A stretch of 64,000 bases of DNA. It comes from Minicystis rosea (GTDB lineage: Bacteria > Myxococcota_A > Polyangia > Polyangiales > Polyangiaceae). The notes below the pieces were generated by a model. That model ran no database searches, had not been told where the DNA came from, and was given only the letters and a program-made list of their open reading frames with translations. This document shows, one piece after another, positions 7,538 to 14,362 of this stretch. Position 1 is the first letter of the stretch. Every line of letters begins with the position of its first letter. The stretch lies in assembly GCA_001931535.1 (NCBI GenBank), contig CP016211.1:3004501-3068500 (forward strand), read 5' to 3'. A program made the position numbers and the translations under genes.

Positions 7538-8971
7538 ATGATCGCGAAGCCCTTCGACACCGCAGCCGCCCTCGCCTCGTCGGAACGCATTTGGGAGGAG
7601 GAGATCCTCCCCGCGCTCGCCGAGTACGTTCGCATCCCCAACAAGTCTCAGGCGTACGATCCGAAGTGGCGCGAGAACGGCCACATGGAGCGCGCCGTCG
7701 CGCTCATCGAGAGCTGGTGCAAGAAGCAGCCGATCGCAGGCCTCAAGGTCGAGGTCCACCGGCTCGAAGGCCGCCCGCCGGTCCTGCTCATGGAGATCCC
7801 CGGGCAGAGCTCGGACACCGTGCTTCTCTATGGTCACCTCGACAAGCAGCCTGAAATGACGGGCTGGCGCGAGGGCCTCTCTCCGTGGGAGCCCGTGCGC
7901 GAAGGCGACAAGCTCTACGGTCGCGGCGGCGCCGATGATGGCTATTCGGCGTTCGCGTCGCTCTCCGCGATTCGCCTCCTCCAAGAGCAGAAGATCCCGC
8001 ACGCCCGCTGCGTCGTGCTCATCGAGGCGCAGGAGGAGAGCGGCAGCCCCGATCTCCCGGCGTACATCGAGGCGCTCGCCGATCGCATCGGGCGCCCCAC
8101 GCTGGTCGTCTGCCTCGACTCGGGCTGCGGCAACTACGAGCAGCTCTGGTCCACCACGTCGCTGCGCGGGCTCGCGGGCGGCGTGCTTCGCGTGGAGATC
8201 CTCAGCGAGGGCGTGCACTCGGGGAGCGCGACGGGCGTGGTGCCCTCGTCGTTCCGCATCATCCGGCAGCTCCTCTCGCGCATCGAAGACGAGAAGACGG
8301 GCCGCGTGCTGCTCGACGAGCTCTACGTCGACATCCCCGAGGAGCGCCGCGCGCAGGCGAGCGCCTCCGCGGACGCGCTTCGCCACGAGGTCCTCCACGC
8401 GTTCCCGTGGGTCGGAGACGCCGGCCCGATCGCGACCGACGTCGCCGAGCTGCTCTTGAACCGCACCTGGCGCCCGGCGCTCGCGGTCACCGGCGCCGAA
8501 GGCCTGCCGCTCTCGGCCAACGCGGGCAACGTGCTCCGGCCGTTCACCTCGGTGAAGCTCTCCATGCGCCTGCCTCCGCGCGTCGATCCCGAGAAGGCCG
8601 GCCGCGCCCTCAAAGCAGCCTTGGAGAAGGATCCGCCGTACGGCGCCAAGGTCACCTTCCATGACGAGAAGGCCGCCGCCGGCTGGGACGCGCCGCCGCT
8701 CGCGCCCTGGCTCGCGAAGGCCAGCGAGGAAGCCTCGCGCGCCTTCTTCGGCAAGCCCGCGATGGGCATGGGCGAGGGCGGGACGATCCCGTTCATGTTC
8801 ATGCTCGGCGAGAAGTTCCCCGAGGCGCAGTTCCTCATCACCGGCGTGCTCGGCCCGCAATCGAACGCGCACGGCCCCAACGAGTTCCTCCACATCCCCA
8901 TGAGCAAGCGCCTCACCTGCTGCGTGTCCGCGGTGATCGCGGCGCATTTCACCCGCGCCCACAACGCGTAG
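7538..8971 (+). CDS. M20 family metallopeptidase (CNDP-like dipeptidase)
   Basis: The 477-residue cytosolic protein has the complete M20 metal site: H100 and D102 in 'YGHLDKQPE', D133 in 'GRGGADDGY', the glutamate pair in 'EAQEESGSPD' (E166/E167), the Asp in 'CLDSGC', and the C-terminal His in 'NAHGPNEF'. The dimerisation ('lid') insert lies at about 215-345. The segments around 'EGLSPWEPVREGDKLYGRG' resemble carnosine/Cys-Gly dipeptidases (CNDP group), so a dipeptidase or small amidase role is likely. The ATG at 7538 is used because the upstream in-frame extension has no family similarity. There is no signal peptide. Confidence 0.88.
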   Translation: MIAKPFDTAAALASSERIWEEEILPALAEYVRIPNKSQAYDPKWRENGHMERAVALIESWCKKQPIAGLKVEVHRLEGRPPVLLMEIPGQSSDTVLLYGHLDKQPEMTGWREGLSPWEPVREGDKLYGRGGADDGYSAFASLSAIRLLQEQKIPHARCVVLIEAQEESGSPDLPAYIEALADRIGRPTLVVCLDSGCGNYEQLWSTTSLRGLAGGVLRVEILSEGVHSGSATGVVPSSFRIIRQLLSRIEDEKTGRVLLDELYVDIPEERRAQASASADALRHEVLHAFPWVGDAGPIATDVAELLLNRTWRPALAVTGAEGLPLSANAGNVLRPFTSVKLSMRLPPRVDPEKAGRALKAALEKDPPYGAKVTFHDEKAAAGWDAPPLAPWLAKASEEASRAFFGKPAMGMGEGGTIPFMFMLGEKFPEAQFLITGVLGPQSNAHGPNEFLHIPMSKRLTCCVSAVIAAHFTRAHNA

Positions 8972-9168
8972 CAGCTCGCGAAGGGCGCCCGCCGGCGCCC
9001 GGATTCGCGCTCCCCCACACATCTCCCGATCATCCCGCGCAGCACGGGGCGCGCTCGTCCTAGAATGAGCGCGCACCGATGATGTCCGCCGCGCGCGGAC
9101 ATCACCGATCTCCGCCGCGATCATCCACATCCATCCTTCGATCTCGGTCTCTCTTGGAGGGCACGAAC

Positions 9169-10134
9169 ATGAACAAGGCCACGTGGGGGTTCGTCGCGCT
9201 CGCCGTGCTTTCGAGCGCGGCGTGCTCGTCGAGCGAGACTGGGACGAGCGTCTCGTCGTCGACCGGCTCGGGCGGATCGACGACGACGGCCACCGGCGGC
9301 AGCGGTGGCACGGGCGGCGTGCTGCCACCGCTCGGCGGCGACCGCCCCGTGGATGTCGTGTCGCCCGACAACCTCGCGCCCGGCGAGAAGGCGCCGCTCG
9401 TGCTCCTCTTGCACGGCTACGGCGTGAGCGGCCTCGTTGAAGATCTCTACATGGGGCTCACGTCGTCCGCCAAGACGCGCGGCTTCTTCTACGCCCACCC
9501 GACGGGCACCGTCGATGGCAGTGGCAGCTACTTCTGGAACGCCACCGACGCCTGCTGCAACTTCAATGGGAGCACGGTCGACGACAGCGCCTACCTCACC
9601 TCCGTCATCGACGAGATCATCGCGCGCTACCCGGTCGATCCCAAGCGCGTGTACCTCATCGGCCACTCCAACGGCGGCTACATGAGCTACCGCATGGCCT
9701 GCGATCACGCGGACAAGATCGCCGCCATCGCGAGCCTCGCGGGTGCGATGTGGCTCGACACTTCGAAGTGTCAGCCTTCGGGCCCGGTGCACGTGCTGCA
9801 GATCCACGGCACCGCCGACGAAGAGGTGCTCTACGACGGCGAGACCACCGGCTCGGGCTCCGGCCTCGTGGGCTATCCGAGCGCCGAGACCACGGTTGGT
9901 GACTGGGCCGAGATCGACGGCTGCGCGAAGACCGCGGACACCACCCAACCGCCGCTCGATCTGGACGTGAAGCTCGCAGGCGCGGAGACGACCGTGACGC
10001 GCTACGCGGACCAATGCAAAGCCGGCGGGAGCGCGGAGCTGTGGACGATCGAGGGAGGCTCGCACATCCCGCAGATCGGCGACGGCTTCCGCACCAGCGT
10101 GATCGACTTCCTCTTCGCCCACCCGAAGCCATGA
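9169..10134 (+). CDS. PHB depolymerase-family (LpqC-like) esterase lipoprotein
   Basis: A TTGGAGG ribosome-binding site precedes the ATG at 9169. The signal peptide ends in lipobox SSAAC (Cys19) and is followed by a Ser/Thr/Gly linker. The alpha/beta-hydrolase core shows 'LVLLLHGYG' (oxyanion region), the nucleophile elbow GHSNGG with Ser167, HGTAD with Asp217, and a late 'GGSHIP' His. The family includes polyhydroxybutyrate depolymerases, acetyl-xylan and feruloyl esterases. 'ACCNF' and other cysteines suggest disulfides in an exported enzyme. The actual substrate is not predictable. The stop overlaps the next start (ATGA). Confidence 0.85.
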   Translation: MNKATWGFVALAVLSSAACSSSETGTSVSSSTGSGGSTTTATGGSGGTGGVLPPLGGDRPVDVVSPDNLAPGEKAPLVLLLHGYGVSGLVEDLYMGLTSSAKTRGFFYAHPTGTVDGSGSYFWNATDACCNFNGSTVDDSAYLTSVIDEIIARYPVDPKRVYLIGHSNGGYMSYRMACDHADKIAAIASLAGAMWLDTSKCQPSGPVHVLQIHGTADEEVLYDGETTGSGSGLVGYPSAETTVGDWAEIDGCAKTADTTQPPLDLDVKLAGAETTVTRYADQCKAGGSAELWTIEGGSHIPQIGDGFRTSVIDFLFAHPKP

Positions 10135-10835
10135 CGAGCCCCGAACCGAACCCCTACGCGCCGCCGATCGACGATCACGCTCCGCAGACCGGCGTCTCCG
10201 CGCCGACGCCCGACGACGGCAGCGATGGCCCGCCGCAGACGGAGCTCGTGCTGGCGGAGCCGGGCAAGGGCGAATGGACGATTCAGATGTACCCGACGAA
10301 GCTGCGCTTCGTGCCGCCCGACGCGCGCCTTCCTCGGGTCATGACCCACGACGTCTTCGTGCGGCAGGCGACCTTCCGCCTCGGCGCGTTCTCGCGGTTC
10401 CTCGTCCTCGAGGCCCCGATCGTGAACCTCAAGGTGGTCGGGCACAGGCTCACCGTTCTGCGCGCGTGGCTCGAGCCCGCCATTCGCGATCACCTCGCGT
10501 ACACGCTGAAGAAGCGGCGCACGTTCAAGCTCCTCATCGGCATGCTCCTCGTCGGCACGGCGCTCAGCCCGCTCGACATCGCGAGCCTCGCCGTCGGCGC
10601 GGCGTGGATCCTCTGGGCCGCCGCCACCACCAAGAAGCCCATCCGCGCGCTCTTCCTCATCGAGGCCATCCTCTGGGTGCCCTTCGCCATCTGGCCCGTG
10701 CTGCGCGTCATCGGCGGCGCCTCGCCGTGGAACCTGATCTTCGTGCTCTTCGTGGTCCACATCATCGCGGGCATCCTCGAGCTCTATCGGTTCTATGCGC
10801 CGATCGCGGGTAGCAGCGCGTCGGCGCGCGCGTGA
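10131..10835 (+). CDS. Multi-pass membrane protein of unknown function
   Basis: The start ATG overlaps the esterase stop (ATGA at 10131-10134), giving a 234-residue protein. A disordered Pro-rich N-terminus (MTSPEPNPYAPPIDDHAP) precedes a ~90-residue soluble part and then four hydrophobic helices ('TFKLLIGMLLVGTAL', 'IASLAVGAAWILWAAA', 'ALFLIEAILWVPFAI', 'LIFVLFVVHIIAGILEL'). The 'NPYAPP' opening is common in bacterial membrane proteins of unknown role. Co-transcription with the esterase lipoprotein is likely. Confidence 0.65.
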   Translation: MTSPEPNPYAPPIDDHAPQTGVSAPTPDDGSDGPPQTELVLAEPGKGEWTIQMYPTKLRFVPPDARLPRVMTHDVFVRQATFRLGAFSRFLVLEAPIVNLKVVGHRLTVLRAWLEPAIRDHLAYTLKKRRTFKLLIGMLLVGTALSPLDIASLAVGAAWILWAAATTKKPIRALFLIEAILWVPFAIWPVLRVIGGASPWNLIFVLFVVHIIAGILELYRFYAPIAGSSASARA

Positions 10836-10903
10836 TCCGCACCCACCTTGACAGCAGGTGACAGGGGCTGACCTACTCGCGATGGCGCGCGCGGGAGGAC
10901 ATC

Positions 10904-11485
10904 GTGAAGCTTGCCTGGGGCAGAGGGTTCGTCGTCGGGGATCAGCTCACGCCGTATGGATGCTGGGCCGCCGTGGTGGAGGCCATCTTGTTCTTCTACA
11001 ATCAGAAGAACCCAGCGGGGCGGCGCACCGCCGACGACCTCATCCCGAAGTACGGCCACGCGAGGACGGGAGGCGTCACGGGGGAAAAGGGCATCGAGGA
11101 TGTCCTCCTCGACCTGGCCTATTTCCGAGAGCGCAACACGATCGAAGCAGGGATGGGCGCCGCCGAGCTGCTCGCTGCGATCAAGCAGGACATCGACGCC
11201 GGCCATCCCATCATCGTGACGCTCCGCTACCGGGGGAAGGCCGGGAAGCACTGCGTGGTGGTCTTCGGCTACGAGGGCGACCTCGTGTACGTGTCCGACC
11301 CCGCACCCGGTGCGACGCGGCGAGAGGACTGGAAGATTGCCTTGTTGGTCAACGGCTACCGCAACCAGCCAGCGTGCTACGCGTCCGGCTACATCAGAGT
11401 CGGAGATCCGAAACCGCACGTGTCGAGCGCGCTGTCGGGCGTCATGCCCGCGGACGTCACGAGCCTCGTGAACAGCTTTCTCTGA
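10904..11485 (+). CDS. C39-like/AvrRpt2-like papain-fold cysteine peptidase
   Basis: The start is a GTG at 10904 with GGGAGGA upstream. The 193-residue protein shows a papain-like triad: Cys20 in 'TPYGCWAAVVEAIL', His116 in 'GKAGKHCVVVFGY', and Asp132 in 'VYVSDPAPG'. This layout fits the C39-like/AvrRpt2 papain-fold families. There is no signal peptide and no ABC-transporter partner, so it is not a bacteriocin-leader peptidase of the usual kind. It could act as a cytosolic protease, a secreted effector or an isopeptidase. It is followed by strong hairpins separating it from the convergent marR gene. Confidence 0.65.
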   Translation: MKLAWGRGFVVGDQLTPYGCWAAVVEAILFFYNQKNPAGRRTADDLIPKYGHARTGGVTGEKGIEDVLLDLAYFRERNTIEAGMGAAELLAAIKQDIDAGHPIIVTLRYRGKAGKHCVVVFGYEGDLVYVSDPAPGATRREDWKIALLVNGYRNQPACYASGYIRVGDPKPHVSSALSGVMPADVTSLVNSFL

Positions 11486-11573
11486 AACGGGCGCGTCCCC
11501 CGCTGCGCGAAGACGAGGGGAGCGGCCACACGTGGAGGCCCGGCAGCGTCTGACGATGCTCCTCCACACGTCG

Positions 11574-11618
11574 CGCGAAGGATCGATCCGGTCCGCCTTC
11601 GCGTGATCAGGCGAAGGC
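11574..11618. terminator. Two mutually exclusive hairpins between convergent genes
   Basis: CGCGAAGG (11574-11581) pairs perfectly with CCTTCGCG (11596-11603). The same downstream arm can instead form GCCTTCGC (11595-11602) with GCGAAGGC (11611-11618). A weaker stem, GTGGAGG/CCTCCAC, lies just upstream at 11532-11567. Located between the cysteine peptidase and MarR stops, these probably end transcription from both sides. Confidence 0.45.
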
Positions 11619-11630
11619 ACGGCGGGCCCG

Positions 11631-12038
11631 TCAGCTCATCTTCTCCAGCAACGACTGAAAGCTCACCTGCTCGGCGGCGCTGAGGCGCGAGAGCCGCTCG
11701 CCGAAGGTGCTCGACAGGATCGCGAGCCCGCGCGTCGTCGCCTTGCGCCCGGAGGCGGTGAGCGAGAGGTGGTGCCGCCGCAGATCGGTGGGATCGATCT
11801 CGCGCTTCACGAAGCCGTCGGCCTCGAGGCGCTTCACCATCGCCGTCACCGTCGGCTTCGGCATGCACAGGTTCGTCGCGAGCTCGGCGGGGAAGGGATG
11901 GTCGTCGACCGCGGCGAGCAGGAAGAGCTCCTTCGTGTCGATGCCGAGCGCGGAGATGTCGGCCGCGACGCTCCCGATCACCGTCATGAGCAGCCAGTAG
12001 TTCAAAGACCAGACCTTCGCGGCGTCAACTTTCGTCAT
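11631..12038 (-). CDS. MarR family transcriptional regulator
   Basis: The 135-residue protein has the MarR winged-helix core: 'PFPAELATNLCMPKPTVTAMVKRLEADGFVKRE' forms the DNA-reading helix-turn-helix and 'DPTDLRRHHLSLTASGR' the wing with the conserved D-x-R. A cysteine (Cys58) in the HTH could be a redox sensor, as in OhrR, but its position is not diagnostic. It is divergent from the aldo/keto reductase gene with a 92-nt gap that holds an inverted repeat, so it probably represses both itself and the reductase. Confidence 0.85.
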   Translation of the reverse strand: MTKVDAAKVWSLNYWLLMTVIGSVAADISALGIDTKELFLLAAVDDHPFPAELATNLCMPKPTVTAMVKRLEADGFVKREIDPTDLRRHHLSLTASGRKATTRGLAILSSTFGERLSRLSAAEQVSFQSLLEKMS

Positions 12039-12058
12039 GCGGCCCTTGCGCTTCGATT

Positions 12059-12090
12059 AGTTCAATCTTAAACAATCGTCGAATCGAACT
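12059..12090. promoter_or_regulatory. Candidate MarR operator
   Basis: Imperfect inverted repeat in the marR/aldo-keto reductase divergent gap: AGTTCAATC (12059-12067) faces GAATCGAACT (12081-12090). The gap is distinctly AT-richer than its surroundings, as expected for a promoter/operator. MarR binding here is inference from position. Confidence 0.4.
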
Positions 12091-12130
12091 ACATCGATAT
12101 CGTACCAAACGAGCACACCAAGGAGATACG

Positions 12131-13216
12131 ATGCCCCTCGATCATTATGTGACGCTCGGCCGCTCCGGCCTCCGTGTGAGCCCGCTCTGCCTCGGCGCGA
12201 TGACCTTCGGCGAGGACCTCGGCTGGGGCTCGAGCGTGGCGGAGTCGGAGCAGATCATCGATCGCTTCGTCGACCTCGGCGGCAACTTCATCGACACGGC
12301 GAACTTCTACACGAGGAGCCACTCGGAGAAGATCATCGGCGATCACGTGGGCCGGCACAAAGACAAGCGTGACCGCCTCGTCATCGCCACGAAGTTCAGC
12401 GGCAACCTCTACCCGGGTGACCCGAACGGCGGCGGCTCGGGGCGCAAGTCGATCGTCTCGGCGTGCGAGCAGTCGCTGCGGCGCCTGCAGACCGATTACA
12501 TCGACCTCTACTGGCTGCACAACTGGGACGTCCACACGCCCATCGACGAGACGATGGCGGCCCTCGACGATCTCGTGCGCGCGGGCAAGGTGCGCTATCT
12601 CGGCGTGTCGGACACGCCGGCGTGGAAGATCGCGGAAGCCAACGTCACCGCGCGCTTCCGCGGGTGGTCGGCGTTCATCGGCCTCCAGATCGAGTACTCG
12701 CTGCTCGAGCGCAGCGTCGAGCAGGAGCTCGTGCCGATGGCGCGCGAGCTCGGGCTCGGCATCACGCCGTGGTCCCCGCTCAAGAGCGGCGCGCTCAGCG
12801 GCAAGTACACGCGCGAGAACGCGGGCCAGGTGAAGGGCGATCGCGGCGTCTTCCTCGACGCTTCGCTGAACGAGCGCACGTACACCCTCGTCGACGAGCT
12901 CGGCGCGATCGCGAAGGCGCACGACAGCACCGTCGCGCGCGTGGCCATCGCCTGGCTGCAAGCGCAGCCCGGCGTGACCTCGACCATCATCGGCGCGCGG
13001 CGCCTCTCCCAGCTCGAGGACAACGTGAAGGCGCTCGACGTGAAGCTCACCGCCGACGAGCTCGCGAAGCTCGGTGCCCTCACGAAGCCCACGTTCGGCT
13101 TCCCGCAGAGCATGCAGCCCGTGTTCCCCGCCATCCACAACGGAGGCACGACCGTGAACGGTGTCTACGCGCCGCCGTCGCCCTTCGTGATCGAGAAGGG
13201 GGGCAAGCCGTACTGA
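12131..13216 (+). CDS. Aldo/keto reductase
   Basis: The 361-residue TIM-barrel protein has the aldo/keto reductase tetrad D55, Y60, K88 and H130 ('FIDTANFY', 'ATKF', 'YWLHNWD'), and the C-terminal NADPH-binding loop 'TSTIIGARRLSQLEDN'. It resembles the YhdN/YajO-type reductases acting on aldehydes and ketones. Divergent transcription from a MarR regulator suggests induction by an electrophile, phenolic or oxidant. The ATG at 12131 is preceded by AAGGAG. Confidence 0.9.
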   Translation: MPLDHYVTLGRSGLRVSPLCLGAMTFGEDLGWGSSVAESEQIIDRFVDLGGNFIDTANFYTRSHSEKIIGDHVGRHKDKRDRLVIATKFSGNLYPGDPNGGGSGRKSIVSACEQSLRRLQTDYIDLYWLHNWDVHTPIDETMAALDDLVRAGKVRYLGVSDTPAWKIAEANVTARFRGWSAFIGLQIEYSLLERSVEQELVPMARELGLGITPWSPLKSGALSGKYTRENAGQVKGDRGVFLDASLNERTYTLVDELGAIAKAHDSTVARVAIAWLQAQPGVTSTIIGARRLSQLEDNVKALDVKLTADELAKLGALTKPTFGFPQSMQPVFPAIHNGGTTVNGVYAPPSPFVIEKGGKPY

Positions 13217-13271
13217 GCACGATGCCGACGTCGCGACGCTCGGCGCCCGCGCACCTTCATTTCCCGCGACC

Positions 13272-13320
13272 TTGACAAGCGGAGCCATGGTTCCGAATAT
13301 AACCGGAGGATTCGTTCCGG
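13272..13320 (+). promoter_or_regulatory. Candidate promoter with overlapping inverted repeats for the SnoaL-like/TetR operon
   Basis: TTGACA at 13272-13277 is followed by the AT-rich GAATATAAC (13295-13303). Spacing is 17-20 nt depending on which hexamer serves as -10. Overlapping and just downstream are GGTT...AACC, with arms 8 nt apart, and CCGGA (13303-13307)...TCCGG (13316-13320). This is a plausible TetR operator overlapping the promoter. GGAGG follows for the start at 13334. Confidence 0.4.
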
Positions 13321-13333
13321 ATAGGAGGAGCGC

Positions 13334-13747
13334 ATGACACCCACCGAGGTCTTCCATCGCGCGCACGCGTTCGTGCGGCAGTACGACATCCGCTATGCCG
13401 ACTGCTTCGCCGAAGACGGCGTGCTCGAGCTGCCGTTCGCGCGCGATCCGCTGCCCAAGCGCATCCAGGGGCGCGACGCGATCCGCGCCATCTTGCAGCC
13501 GCGCTACGACGCCGCGAAGGCCGCCGGGCGACGCATCGTCGAATATCGCAACCTCCGGATTCACGAGACCCGTGATCCGGAGGTCATCATCACCGAGTTC
13601 GAGGTCATCGGCGTGCCGCGCGGCGCTGGGCTCGAGCCGTATGCGCTCTCGTTCATCCACGTGCTGCGCGTCGTCGGCGACCAGATCGCGATGCAGCGCG
13701 ACTACTTCGATTCGCTGGCGATGGCGGAGCGATTGCGCGTCTCTTAG
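13334..13747 (+). CDS. SnoaL-like/NTF2-fold protein
   Basis: The 137-residue single-domain protein has the NTF2-like pattern: an N-terminal helix (TEVFHRAHAFVRQYDIRYADCFAEDGVLELPF), 'IQGRDAIRAIL', and beta strands ending 'IHVLRVVGDQIAMQRDYFDSLAMAERL'. These folds serve as hydrolases, isomerases or ligand binders, often in small-molecule tailoring. No specific reaction can be assigned. GGAGGAG precedes the ATG. The TetR gene follows 9 nt downstream, so the two probably form a self-regulated pair. Confidence 0.75.
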   Translation: MTPTEVFHRAHAFVRQYDIRYADCFAEDGVLELPFARDPLPKRIQGRDAIRAILQPRYDAAKAAGRRIVEYRNLRIHETRDPEVIITEFEVIGVPRGAGLEPYALSFIHVLRVVGDQIAMQRDYFDSLAMAERLRVS

Positions 13748-13756
13748 TATCGCCCG

Positions 13757-14323
13757 GTGCCTGCCAAACGCCCCCCTGAGCCGACGCTGCGCGCCGATGC
13801 CCGGCGCAACCGCGCCCGCGTGCTCGAGGTCGCCGAGCGCGTCTTCGCGGCGGAGGGGCTCTCGGTGCCCATCGACGAGATCGCCAAGCGCGCGGGCGTC
13901 GGCGTAGGCACCGTCTATCGCCACTTCCCCACGAAAGAAGCGCTCTTCGCGGCGATCGTGCAGGACAAGCTCGCCCGCATCGTCGAGCGCGTGGCCACGC
14001 TCGCGGACGATCCGGAGCCGGGGCCGGCCTTCTTCGCCGTGCTCGATCACCTGGTCGCCGAAGGCGCGCGAAAGAAGGACCTCGTCGACGCGCTCGCGGT
14101 CAGCGGCGTCGACTTGAAGTCGACGGCGCGCGACACGTCCACGCAGCTCCGCAAGTCGCTCGGCGCGCTCCTGAAGCGCGCGCAGGCCGCCGGCGCCGTC
14201 CGCTCGGGAGTGACCGTCGAGGAGGTGCTGGCGCTGCTCTCCGCGACGATGACCGCCGCCGAGCGCACCAAGAGCTCGGCGGCACGCCTGTTTGCAATCG
14301 TGCGCGACGGGCTGCGCGGCTAG
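13757..14323 (+). CDS. TetR family transcriptional regulator
   Basis: The 188-residue protein has a GTG start. The N-terminal HTH is clear: 'RARVLEVAERVFAAEGL', then 'IDEIAKRAGVGVGTVYRHFPTKEALF'. The C-terminal ligand domain resembles the TetR_C (SBDP-type) group. It probably controls the upstream SnoaL-like gene through the repeats at 13295-13320. A TAGTAT element 6 nt before the GTG could also give a leaderless transcript. Confidence 0.88.
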   Translation: MPAKRPPEPTLRADARRNRARVLEVAERVFAAEGLSVPIDEIAKRAGVGVGTVYRHFPTKEALFAAIVQDKLARIVERVATLADDPEPGPAFFAVLDHLVAEGARKKDLVDALAVSGVDLKSTARDTSTQLRKSLGALLKRAQAAGAVRSGVTVEEVLALLSATMTAAERTKSSAARLFAIVRDGLRG

Positions 14324-14362
14324 CGGCTCTGCGATGGGAACGGGCGCGCAGGCGATCGCAAG

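Noticed and set aside
6560..9328. A 922-codon minus-strand frame opposite the M20 peptidase
   Set aside because: The plus-strand M20 peptidase has all metal ligands. The minus frame is a codon-position artefact.
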